A stretch of DNA of 64,000 bases, taken from Panicum virgatum. Its lineage: Eukaryota > Streptophyta > Magnoliopsida > Poales > Poaceae. Shown one piece after another: positions 1-10,694 of the stretch. Position 1 is the first letter of the stretch. Each line of letters begins with the position of its first letter. A model generated the notes under the pieces. That model made no database searches. It saw only the letters and a program-made list of their open reading frames with translations, and had not been told where the DNA came from. The position numbers were made by a program, and so were the translations under genes. The DNA is taken from positions 24,786,090 to 24,850,089 of the forward strand of contig NC_053153.1 in the NCBI RefSeq assembly GCF_016808335.1, written 5' to 3'.

Positions 1-278
1 ACATACACTTTGAGCTCGACTGGAGTTAAGCAGTGCCTGGCTGCCCTTGCATTTCAGGGGCACCATAAACAATAAAATCGATGGCATCGACATGCCTCTC
101 TCTAGGTTTCCTTCAGAGGAGACAGAGTAGATGTTCCTTGTACAGTATGTAGAACCTGTGGTAGAAGTGTCTTGCTACCTATGCTGTTGTTAGCATGTCG
201 TCATGTCAGTCGAACTTGTGTCTTGGCCTCTTAGGGCTTAGATAGTCATGCCTCTTAGGGCTTAGATGCTAACAGCTA

Positions 279-295
279 CCCCCCCCCCCCCCCCC
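279..295. repeat. Poly-C tract (17 C)
   Basis: An uninterrupted run of 17 C. Just upstream a short motif (CCTCTTAGGGCTTAGAT) occurs twice in a row. The rest of 1-480 shows no gene that I recognise. Confidence 0.9.
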
Positions 296-488
296 GCCCT
301 GAAGTTGGGGGGCCCCAGAATTTCAATCCCATACTGCTGGTGGATATATCAATGGTTCAAATCTGTTGCCAAATTGCGCGTTTGAGGCAGTACCCTCGCC
401 CATAGGTCTACCTCCTTACAATCTGAACTTTTCAGGTACATTTGGTTGAGTTGGATATCAATTCTTTTAGCTGCTGGATGATGTATTC

Positions 489-660
489 ATGGCTCACAGT
501 ACAATGTACACAGATAGTGAGTTGGTTATGAGGGCACAGGAGCTGGAATTAGATGAAATGATTGGTTTTGCTGATCCATCATCTGCAGCACTTGTTCTGT
601 TCTTCAGTCTACAGCTTTCCACATTTGAATCACTGTGCGAAGAGCAAGGTCTTCGATTTC
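489..660 (+). other. Coding-like fragment, unidentified
   Basis: About 57 codons from an ATG at 489 have a protein-like composition (acidic and hydrophobic alternation, e.g. the stretch AQELELDEMIGFADPSS). After about 660 the same frame merely runs antisense through the cupin gene. I recognise no family. It could be an exon remnant of a lost plus-strand gene, possibly the same one as the fragment near 1926-2066, or chance. Confidence 0.2.
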
Positions 661-666
661 CTCCTG

Positions 667-1102
667 TCATGATGGATCGAAGGCGTAGTGCATGTCGACG
701 GCGGAGACGATGTGCCAGGTGCACCGCGTCCCCCTGGCGACGAAGACGAGGTCGCCGGCGCCGAACTGGATGGCGGCGTCCGGCGAGCCCTCCACGGTGG
801 CGCTCACCCTCCCTCTCACGACGTAGCACGTCTGCCGCGCGCCGTAGCTCAGCTTGTACCTCCCCGGAGGGCCGCCCCACCTGCAATGTGTTCCAACGGC
901 AGCAGGTGACGCCACGTGTTTCGCGACCCGTACAAATGACAGCGTGCTCGTCGTCGACTCACTTGGGCCAGGACCTGACGCCGAGCTCCGACAGGCGAGC
1001 CGCCGCCGGCCTCCGCTCGACGGTGACCGCGACCGTGGCAGCGGGCGGCGGCGCATCGACGGCGTCCGCGCCCACCGGCGCCGAGCCGGAGCTCGAAGCC
1101 AT
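667..1102 (-). CDS. Cupin_3 (EutQ/PTAC18-like) small cupin protein, two exons
   Basis: The spliced gene is complement(join(667..880, 963..1102)) and gives 117 residues. Exon 1 encodes an Ala/Ser/Pro-rich start and the family motif LSELGVRSWPK. The intron (962..881) opens GTGAGT and closes TTGCAG. Exon 2 continues in frame with WGGPPGRYKLSY, then TCYVVRG, FGAGDLVF, GTRCTW and a terminal VDMHYAFD, which are the successive strands of the small single-domain plant cupins (Cupin_3, formerly DUF861). Length and motif order match the family. Members are beta-barrel proteins of mostly unknown substrate; one relative is in the plastid transcription complex, but I see no clear transit peptide here. One oddity is WGGPP where relatives usually have WGCPP. 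Open reading frames on both strands across the intron are shadows. The start is supported by a TATA motif about 95 nt upstream. Confidence 0.85.
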
Positions 1103-1195
1103 CGAGTCGACACTGCAGAGGAACGATCCGACGAGGCAGGAACGAAGCCGTCTGCAGTCTGCTGCAGCGCTGGGATTGGATTCAGATTGGTTTGG

Positions 1196-1202
1196 TTTAT
1201 AT
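1196..1202 (-). promoter_or_regulatory. Candidate TATA box of the cupin gene
   Basis: ATATAAA on the minus strand, about 95 nt upstream of the chosen ATG at 1102, a usual distance for a short plant 5' UTR. Confidence 0.45.
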
Positions 1203-1925
1203 CAACGCAGGACGCAAAGGGGAAGTTCCAAGCTGATTTGGAGTTTGCTCTCCCCAGCCCAACGCACATGGACGGAAACCTTTGCGACTACTCGCCGCCG
1301 TCGTGCACCGCACCTCGACATGTCGGCGGCGGGCGGCGGCGGGGTATCTCGTTTGCCTGCTGAGTATTGCCTGTGTCGTTGGCTCGTTGCCGGTGGCGCC
1401 TGGTCAGAAGCGTTGACCAAGCGCCCGGTCGATGACGTGGCGACATGAGATTGGGCCTAGCTATACAACCCCAAGTGTTGACCACTTTACAAGTTCACAA
1501 TTGGAAGGCTGCTAGGGTCTCCTTTTGCAACTGCCGTCCATGATGGTGACCACTTCTGAATTTACAAATGGCAGTTCAACTCAAACATTCCACCTGCTCT
1601 GCACCCTCCAAAGTTCAGAGGCTTTGCCTCGGTCTATCTCTGTTCAGCCAACAGAATTTCTAGAAGCACAGATTCAAGTGGCCAAAAATCAAATTTAAAA
1701 AGAGGGAGGAACTTTCAATTCCTTGTGCTGAATGATACTCTAGCTCGCCATGTATCTGCGGACTTCTAAACAACGAGCCGTTCTTTTATTCCGGGTCCTT
1801 TGTTTTGTAGCTGACAACACAAATGGCATGATTCTGACGGCACCTGTCTTCTGTCTAGCACACTGGCAAAGGAACTTGGCCACCAGGCGTGGATGAGACA
1901 GCCAAGGTAGACCAGCCAGCCAGTG

Positions 1926-2066
1926 CGCCGAATCTCACGGCACTATGCCAGCCTGAAACATGAACAGCAGGCACGGCATGATCAGCTCAACCAGGAGCAG
2001 CGGCAATTGAGTAAAGCTGTCTCCTTTGCATCTCCAAAGCAGGAGGTAACTGTGCTTACCACTTGA
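1926..2066 (+). other. Exon-like fragment, unidentified
   Basis: An open frame reads a Gln-rich helical stretch (KHEQQARHDQLNQEQRQLSK) and then SFASPKQE, followed by a plausible donor GAG|GTAACT at 2046. It looks like the end of a coiled-coil exon, but no start, partner exon or family can be assigned. Otherwise 1450-2370 shows nothing I recognise. Confidence 0.25.
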
Positions 2067-2373
2067 CAAGCAAACGGAAGCGTCTTTTCCGGCGATTTCT
2101 CAGAGGATAGTCCTGTGCACGATGAACAACAGAAACTGTAAGCTCACAAAGGTTGAAAAGGGTACCATATCGACGGCTTATAAGGTGATAAGGTCGTAAC
2201 TGATTGTTGAATATATATGCGCAGAAATGATAAATCATGTAGGACACATACTCCCAATATCAATCAAACCCAATTCCAGCAAAAGCATAACAGTTTTGGT
2301 ACATTTTAAGAGGAATTGGATAGACATTATGCAGAAAAGTAATTGAAAGGCATTCTTGAGGGAGCTATAATCA

Positions 2374-2677
2374 TTTTTTTTAGACGGACAGGCGAAACTC
2401 GCCCTGCCCCATCTATTTCATAACAAACAAACAAAGCAAACATGGATCTGTTCAGGTTTACAGCACTAGAGTTGCACAACCAGGTAATGACAGAGTAAGA
2501 GCCAGGCCAACATCGGCCAAGAGAGATTCAAGCAAACTTATTACAAAGAACGACTGAAAAGACCATCCAGCAAAACCGAGCTTGGATCACAGCTTGCCAG
2601 CAGCCAGCTTGAACTTCTTCAGGAAGGGATTGCCAAGGGGTCTTGAGACGATCCTCCAAAAAGCTGCACCATCGGGC
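2374..2677 (-). mobile_element. LINE (L1-type) 3' end, left part
   Basis: On the minus strand the sequence ends with AGATGGGGCAGGGCGAG...CGCCTGTCC followed by an A-run (T-run at 2374-2381). This matches the usual 3' end of plant L1 LINEs, a short UTR with GATGGGGC and then poly-A. The element continues at 5408 after the solo LTR inserted at 2683-5402. Confidence 0.65.
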
Positions 2678-3600
2678 AATATTGTAACACTCAGCTATTA
2701 ATTCACTGCAATTAAGCTAATTAAGTTCATTAGTTTCGAACCTAAATAATAAACCATAAGTTAGCAATCTTTTTGTCAGTCTAACCCGACCGGTCTGATC
2801 GGTAGGAGCGACCGGTTTGACCGGCGGACGCTGGGCCAACCATTTTTTTTCTTGGGCCCACATCATTTAAACCACTCTTCTCTCTCCCAACAACTCACTC
2901 ATCCTCACCAGCTCTCTCACTCACCTTCCCCGAGCTCACCCCTCTCCCCAAGCCCTAGAGTTCCAAATCCTCACCCCAACTTGATCCCAAGGCCGGAAAA
3001 GAGATTAAATCGGCGTGGGATGTGTTCCTCTCCACGGTTCCCTCCCTGGGGTGCTTGGGATTCAAGTTCTTGTGCACAAAGGAGCTCACTCAAGGTATAA
3101 ACGCTTGTGTTGGCCGATCTCCTTTTCTAGATAGTTTTAGGTGATTTCCTCTGGTCAAAAACCTCTAAAGGTATACCTGAACTAGTGCCTAGAAGGGTTT
3201 AAGGATTTGTTGGCGATTTTCTCCGCGCCAAGGATTCCAGCTTTTGGTCTGGGTTGGACCGGTCTGACCGGTAGGGGTCCGGACAGTCCGGCCACGTGTC
3301 CGGATACTCCGGGTTTGTGGTAGTCTGGACATTCCGGGTTTAGGTCCGGATTCTCCGGACTTGGGAGTCCGGATACTCCGAGAATACGTCTGGATACTTT
3401 GGATTTTTTATCTCGAGTCGCACACAGGCCAGACCGATCTGACCGGTTTGGTATACCGGTCTGACCGGTGCTAGCCGGGCTGAGAGGGTTCAATTAGGGT
3501 TAGTTGGCACAATTGAATATAAATTAATTTGGTTGTTGATTACTTGTAATTTTTGCAAGTCATGCATGCATTCTCTCATATCATATGCATATGCATACGT

Positions 3601-3770
3601 ATAGCAGCCGCAGCGGAGGAGGTGATATACGAGGTGGTTGCGGAGCCCCCGGAGCCATTAGAGCAGGCCCAGCAGGAGGAGAGGCATGAGAACCAGGCCC
3701 AGGGCCCAGTGGACCCCGGTGTTGAGCAGCAGACGCAAGGCAAGCCCCGGTGCACATTCTATTATTTCAA
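3601..3770 (+). other. ORF-like GC-rich island inside the LTR
   Basis: A Glu/Gln-rich frame (VIYEVVAEPPEPLEQAQQEE, later PRCTFYYF) also occurs in the minus-strand copies near 7750-7925 and 12090-12265. There are no frame-breaking indels over about 50 codons despite strong divergence. It may be a captured exon, an LTR-encoded leader ORF or chance conservation. Function unknown. Confidence 0.4.
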
Positions 3771-4979
3771 ATTTATGACACCTAAATATGTATCTATTAC
3801 TTGTGCATTAGATTTAGGAATTATTTGGAATCCTAGTTGCATGATCCCTAGGTTCCCTTGAGTTATACTAGTATGTATAAGACGATAGAAGTGCTATGCT
3901 TAATGGTTCTCGATAGAAGACGAGTGATCTCTGGTCACTCGCGAGAAATAGGATGATTAGAAGTCGAGTAATTTCCGGTTACTCGCGAGATACAAGATAT
4001 ATTAATATTTCAGTATATGAGTTGTTGAATTTGATATGTAATGAATGGAGAATTGAGACCGGACGGGAATGATGAGGATATGTAGGTATGGCAGCAGGAC
4101 AGGGTTCCTGGGTGTCAAAGTCCCATCTGAGTCGGTTAAGGACCGTACCGTTGTTGGCCCTGCTGATCATGTTTGAATTGTACTAACCGCATACTGGGAG
4201 TCAGAGGTAGTCGAAACCGGTAAGCCGAGTACTGCTTTGCTTCGAAAGTACAGGAACCCGCACCCAACTCCTAGGGCGAGTCGAGAGACCGCGGAGAAAG
4301 GGGTCGCATATGTTTACTTTTGGTGGTCTCACGTAGGGCTCGGCTGACTATATGTCGTTGGGCTGGTTCCTGTAGTCCGAGGCGGGGAGGGGAAAGGTTG
4401 GTGCGTGGGGTCCGACGGGGCTTTTGCGTGCCGTGTTGGTTAGGTCCACCTTGCAAGGTTAAATCGAATCGATTCGCCGTCAGTCGCTCTCGGATATGAG
4501 CACCTTGATCACTGCGTCTCATCGTAGTGTTATGACGAGATGATGAGTATATTTATATACATATGATGATGAATACCTTGAATTATTATTGATTGCACCA
4601 CCATGTTTGCTATAGTTGATTCATGCAAATATTAGAATAGAGTTAATTTGTATAGAATCTGGGGCTAAAATACTGAAAGTAAGGAATTACTTTAGTCGCT
4701 TTTCTGCAAAATAACCAACAGCCAAAAGACTTGCATGTCTAGATATGTGGGCTAAGTTATACCCACTGGTCGGGTAAGTCTTGCTGAATATTAATTGATC
4801 AGGGCTTGTTGCTACCCAAATTATTTCAGGAGCCCAGGACGTTGACTTCTGCCCTACTGTGCCAAGTTCATCTGCCGCAGTGCAGAGAGGTGGAAGATGG
4901 ATGAGCGAGACCCTTAGACTAGGGCGTTGGCGGGCTGCACGCTTGCGGGCTGAGCGTGCAGCCTCTCTGTTTTGTTGCG

Positions 4980-5042
4980 ACTGGTCTGACTGATAGTCCT
5001 CGGCCGGTCTGACCGGTGTGGCTAACCGGTCAGACCGGTGGT
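4980..5042. repeat. ACCGGTCTGACCGGT palindromic cluster in the solo LTR
   Basis: Several copies of the near-palindrome ACCGGTC(T)GACCGGT occur here, and related clusters lie at 2791-2826, 3253-3275 and 3428-3474 of the same LTR. Confidence 0.7.
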
Positions 5043-5407
5043 GTTAGGCTGTGAGTGGGCAGCAGTGTAGTGTAGTCGTTGTTTGGGTGTAAATTCTAGT
5101 TGATAGTTGTAACACTTGTAATTTATGTTTGTATTTAAACCAGGTTTGTAAAATTATTGTAGTTGAACTCTTTTTGTAAAAGTGATGGTTATTTCTATTA
5201 TTGTCGTGTTGTTGTATTTTCAAGTATTCGTCGTGCTTGTACCATCTGCGCCCGCCTTCGCGTGGGACTTCCGGTGTTGTTTCGATCGGGCCGTGGGTTG
5301 AGAAAGAATCGCCAAATTAAGCCATTAAAGTAATGCGCCCGATGTGTTCAAATAATGGCCATTACGCTTAATTTAGATTTTTAATTTGGCGGTTCCGTCA
5401 CAAATAT

Positions 5408-5810
5408 CCTCCTTCGAAGATGTTGGAAGCAGGGGCTTCATGCACGTCCACAGCTTCCTGAAAACAAGCTTGATGTCTGACCATTTCTGTCCACGAAAAA
5501 CAAAATCATTTCTGATTAGCCACAAGCACCAAAGACTCCTGCAGAGATTGTGTTTGTAGACTTAATTTTTTTTTGTCAGCAATCCATTTCCTTGCCATGT
5601 CTGTTTAAGAATTAATGACAACACCATTAAAATCAGAGACACACTTCCAGGCTTGCTTAGCCACAATGCAATCATAAAAAAGATGCTGGACAGACTCAGG
5701 CTCACAGCAGAATTGACAAAGTGGGGGCTTCTCAACCCCTCTTTTTCTCAGGTTATCTAATATAATCGTGAAGTACTTGTACTGCTCCTTGCATCCCCAC
5801 AACCAGTGGT
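5408..5810 (-). mobile_element. LINE fragment, right part with zinc-binding RT end
   Basis: This continues the LINE interrupted at 2683. The minus-strand frame at 5605-5802 reads LCQFCCEPESVQHLFYDC, the C-x2-C...H...C signature of the zf-RVT domain at the C-terminus of plant LINE reverse transcriptases. Downstream, a frame with ARKWIADKKK leads toward the 3' end. The copy is 5'-truncated and the catalytic RT and endonuclease are absent, so it is dead. Confidence 0.65.
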
Positions 5811-5921
5811 ATCAACAAGCTGTGAAGCAATAATGACAAAACTAAATGGCGTGCTCCCACCATCATAAATCTGCGAGCATGATCAAAAAACAATATGAGA
5901 CACAGAAGAAGGCAGAAGAAT

Positions 5922-6256
5922 ATTCAGAAATTTCAAAAACGGGATATATTTAGCCAAAAGCTCTACAAGTCCATCGTTCCATCTCCTTGAACAAAATAAC
6001 AAACCATGTACTCTTCTGAATCCTCACAGGTAGATGTAATCATCTATGTCATCGTCATCTTAATAGTGAAAGCCATCATCCAAGTCCGAAGTAAATTCAG
6101 AAATTTCACAAACTGGATATGTTGAGCAAGAAGCTCTACAAGTTCATCTTTGAAGATCAGAACAAGCATTGTAATCTTTATCTTCTATAAAAACATGTTC
6201 CAGGAAGATGCAATCATCTATGTATATTCATCTTAGTAGTGAAAGCCATCATTCAA
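5922..6256. repeat. Diverged tandem duplication, unit about 170 bp
   Basis: 5922-6088 and 6095-6256 align from CAGAAATTTC through AGCTCTACAAGT and ATCATCTATGT to GTGAAAGCCATCAT. Substitutions and small indels separate the copies. No gene is recognised in this stretch. Confidence 0.6.
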
Positions 6257-6357
6257 CATTTCAGTAAGCATGCAGTAGTCGCCTCAATCAATACTGAAAC
6301 AAGGGATATTGCCAGCTTGACTGTTGGATACAAGGAAATGGGTACCAGATGGGTATC

Positions 6358-8762
6358 TGTGACAGACCCGCCGAGTTAAAACACTTAATTAAGCGTAACC
6401 GCCATCATCTGAAGGTATCAGGCGCATTAGCTTAATTAAGTGTAACTTGACAGGCTGCTTTCAACCCACAGGCTGACCGAAACACACCAGAAGTCTCGCA
6501 CGAAGGCGAGCGCAAAAGGTACCAGCACGATACAATCTTACAAAAATAGCAAAATATATTAAGGCTTTTACAAACAGCTTTAAATTTAAAATTTACAAAA
6601 GAAATGACAGCACGGAAGAGAATCTAACTTATTGAGCATTTTTACTAGAGAATAAATAAAACAAACTAAATAAGCCGAGGACTACCGAGACGTGAAGACA
6701 ATGCGCCACATCGAGCCCACCGATGGGAAACCTAGTTAGCTTCTATACCTGAAATAGGGTAAACAACAAACCTTGAGCAACTAATACTCAGCAAGACTTA
6801 CCCGACCAGTGGGTATAACTTAGCCCACATCTCTAGACATGCAAGACTTTTGGCTGGTGGTTATTTTGCAGAAAACAGCGACTAAAGTAATTCATTAATT
6901 TCTATATTTTAGCTCCAGATTCTATATAAATTAACTATAGTCCAATATTTGCTTAAACCAACTATAGCAAACATAGTGGTGCAATCCATAATAATTCAAT
7001 GTGTTCATTATCATATATAAATAAATATACTCATCATTCCATTATAACACTACGTTGCGACGCAGTGATCAAGGTGCTCATATTCGAGAGCGACTGACGG
7101 CGAATCGATCCGATTTAACCTTGCAAGATCGACCTAACCAACACGGCACGCAAAAGCCCCGTCGAACCCCACGCACCGACCTTTCCCCTCTCCGCCTTGA
7201 ACTACAGGACCGCCCCACCATCATATGGTCAGCCGAGCTCAACGTGAGACCACCAAAAATAAACATATGCAACCTCATTTCTCCGCGACTACTCGACTAC
7301 CCCAGGAGGTGAGATGGAGTCCTGTACTTTCGAGGTGAGGCAGTACTCGGCTTACCGGTTTCGACTACCTCCTACTCCCGGCATGCGGTTAGTACAGTTC
7401 AAACATGATCAGCAGTGCCAACAACGGCTCGGTCCTTAACCGACACAGGCGGAACTACACCTCTCCCGCCCGGTCTCAAGCTTCCATTTATATCAAAATC
7501 AACAGCTCGGAACCGGATTGTCAAATATTATATATCTCGCGAGTAACCGGAAATTACTCGACTTCTAATCATCCTATTTCTTGCGAGTGCAAGAAGTCAC
7601 TCGACTTCTATCGAGAACTATTAAGCATAGCATTTCTATCGTCCTATACATGCTAGTACAACTCAGGAAAACCTAGGGATCATGCAACTAGGGTTCCAAT
7701 CAACTCCTGAAACGTAATGCACAAGTAATAAATACATATATAGGCGTCATAATTTCAAATAATAGGATGTGCACCGGAGCTTGCCTTCGGGCTGCTGCTC
7801 GACACTGGGCTCAGCTGGGCCTTGGGCCGGGGTGCTCAAGCCCTCTTCCTGCTGAACTTGCCCCTGCTGCTCCTGTGACTCGGCGATCACCTCGTACACG
7901 GCTCCCTCAACGGTGGCGTCTACACGTATGCAAATGATATGAGAATGCATGCATGGGTTGCAATCTAAAAATAGACAATGACTAGATGCAACTACTAGTA
8001 ATTTACACAAAAAATGCACTCCCAGGCCCAAAACATTCCCCAAAAATCCGGAGTATCCGAACGAATACCCAGAGTATCCGGACTCCCAAGTCCGGAGTTT
8101 CCGGGCCTATATCCGGAGTTTCCCCCGGAGTGTCCCAAACCCGGAGTATCCGGGCTTATACCCGGAGTTTCGCCCGGAGTGTTCCAAAACCAGGAGTATC
8201 CGGGCTTATACCCGGAGTCTCTGGGTCCGACAGCATTTTCGCCCCAAAAACTGAAATCTTGATTTTGGCAAAAACCAACCCACCAAAATCAAAACCCTTT
8301 TAGATCCTAGTTGAGGGATGCATATAGAGTTGATTGACCAAAAGAAATCACTTAGAACCTCCTAGAAACATAGATCGGGGCGGCACAAGTTGAATACCTA
8401 GGATGAGTTTTTCTTGAATGAAGAACTTGAAATCCAAAGCCTCACCGAGGAGGAGCACATGGGGGAAAGGGTTGTCCATGCCGATTGAAGCTTCCTTAGC
8501 CTTGGAATCAAGTTGAGAGGGAGGATTTGCACTCTAGGGCACTAGAGAGAGGGAGGGAGCTTATGAGGGAGAGGGAGAGCTCATGAGGGAGAGGGAGAGA
8601 GTGCACGTGAGGGGGAGAGGGAGAGTGAGCTGTGAGGGAGAGAGAGGGTGAGATCCCTGTTTTAATGATTGTGGGGCCCAGAGGATACAAATTACATAAA
8701 CTAGGAACTCCATGTCCGGAGTATCCGGGCCTATGGCCAGACTATCCGGGCAGGGTGTTACA
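6358..8762 (-). repeat. 3' LTR of the LARD-like element
   Basis: Ends TGTGACAG and GTGTTACA. By eye it differs from the partner LTR at a few percent of sites, mostly transitions. It contains the ORF-like island (about 7750-7925) and a CCGG-rich array. Confidence 0.85.
8045..8228. repeat. CCGGAGT(A/T)TCCGGG palindromic array
   Basis: Repeated half-palindromes CCGGAGTATCCGGGC and ACCCGGAGTTTC at irregular spacing of 20-30 bp. The same array recurs in the partner LTR at about 12380-12565. Translation of either strand gives only a repetitive PGVSG pattern, which is not a protein. Confidence 0.75.
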
Positions 8763-10694
8763 ATCCTTCCCCCTAAAAGAAATCTTGTCCCGAGATTTAA
8801 AAGGAAAGCAAGGGTCAAATATTGACCTCTAGGAATTGTATCGGACTCATGAAAGTTGGACATTTTTAAAAGAAACTAAGGAAATATTTGGAAGAAGAAA
8901 AACGCTTCAAGTCACCTGCATCAGACCAAACAAGGAACGGAACACCGGAACACATCAAGTCGTTCAAGTGAAATACACGGAGAGACTCTCGATGGATATT
9001 AATTAGAAAAGATTACATCAAGGATGTCTTTCCATCTTTGGTTGGAAGCTGGAACCATGATTATACTAAGTGAGTTTCAAGGAGCTGCTGGAATCAATAT
9101 AGAAAGGGCATCAAGGCAAGTTTCTGCTCAAGAACATTCTTGTTCAATATCGTTTATTAATTAGGTAATATGATGCAAGATGTACATGTTACTATGCAGG
9201 TCAATGGCTATGATCCCCAGAAATTCAAACATCAAACAACCCGTTAGCACACTCTCCGAGAGCCTACCCCCTTAAAGAACAAACGCAGAAGAAATAAATT
9301 CTAAATATTGCACAAAAAGGAATGATTGTGTAGTTTCATCCACACGTACTTAAGCACCGGCGCGCTCCCAGGAGCACAATCGCGTGGCGGCCGCACACAC
9401 GAGGCCCTAGGTCTCGTCGCAGCACTATAAGTCATGGGGCAAATCTCCACCACATAAGATCCCATAATAACACTCCGAATAACACAAATGGATCGGAATA
9501 GATTAAGTAAGCAGAAAGCAGCCAGAAAACATTTTCAAAAGTACGAACACATATAGTCAGCCAAACTACCACCAATGTTTCCCTAACCTTGTATGGCCCA
9601 ATGCAATGTGATGTGATGTGATGCAATAATGTGGTTGCTATGCAACAAACATGCGACCTTATTCATGTATGACGAATATAAGCACGCATGATGACAACAA
9701 TGAATGCAATCAAGTTTTTAATTTATTTATATTTATTTGAGCAAGAATGCAAACGGTCCACATAAGATATAGGAATCAAGGTGAGTAAAAATTAAACAAT
9801 ATCAATGCTAGAAGAACAACCAGATGTTCTTAGTCATCAAGGATGACTGGGATGAATTATCTTGGAGCATTTGAAGGTATGGCCCAACGATGAGGATATA
9901 CGGTTTCAAATTACCATTGACCAAGAGTAGGAAACATTATTATCCAGATAAAAGGAAATGGTCATTGAGCCACTAATGAGTTATCGATAGCATGGTTATG
10001 AATTGGAGGTCAGACTAAGATAGTCAACCAAGGATATCGCCTAAAGATCACATCGTTATTTCGACCCTCAAGGGTAATAGCAATCGACCAGAAGACTTCA
10101 TCCTCAGAGACAAGAAACACAGACCAACACCAAACTCGTATCTTTGAATTTTAGTTGTTTAAACGCGAAGATAGGTTTTGCTCAATTACAGCGCACTAAT
10201 CTTCCTATTTTTCTAACCACATCAGGTCCGACATCATCAAAAGTGAGACGTGCACAGCGCACAGAAACTCATGCGGAGATACTAATAAACATCCAAAACA
10301 AAATAACATGTATGATATGATGCACGCATGACCTATACGTCCTCACAAAAAAATAAATTTTTGCCCATCAATCCATGGCAATATACGAAGACCATTCGGT
10401 GGCACAATACGTACTCTCACTATATACACTAGCAGTCTACTATGAACTTTCCCTACGTAAGCGGGGTTAGTGTACCTACAGAAAAATCACAATATATACA
10501 TCTATTCATAACTACTACATGGCTAGAAGTTAGTTGATATTATATATATAGCCACCTGACATATCCTATGCTATATAGGGCTTACGATCTAATCTCTCCT
10601 AATCCCTTAATCGCAAATCAATGTAGATTTCTGAAATTCATTTTTAGTCTTGAAAACACCAAAATAATATTGCTGGTACCCCCTGGTACATTTC
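8763..10694 (-). other. Internal region of the LARD-like element, non-coding
   Basis: AT-rich with no gag, protease, RT or integrase motif in any frame. The only recognisable signal is the purine tract at the low-coordinate end, beside the 3' LTR. Confidence 0.7.

Larger units (their letters stand above)
2683..5402 (+). mobile_element. Solo LTR (2720 bp), same family as the LTRs at 6.4 and 10.7 kb
   Basis: The ends are TGTAACAC and GTCACA (TG...CA), with a perfect 5-bp target duplication AATAT at 2678-2682 and 5403-5407. No internal region or second LTR is present, so this is a solo LTR left by LTR-LTR recombination, inserted in a LINE. It is in the opposite orientation to the element at 6358-13105, whose LTRs share the same landmarks: a GC-rich island, the CTCGCGAGTAACC region and a CCGG-rich array. 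Open frames inside it are not genes. Confidence 0.85.

Noticed and set aside
489..1448. 319-residue plus-strand ORF
   Set aside because: Most of it is antisense to the spliced cupin gene and Arg-rich from GC bias; only its first 57 or so codons are noted as a weak fragment.
8014..8303. Repetitive PGVSG protein frames in the LTRs
   Set aside because: A by-product of the CCGG palindromic array; seen in more than one frame and broken between copies.
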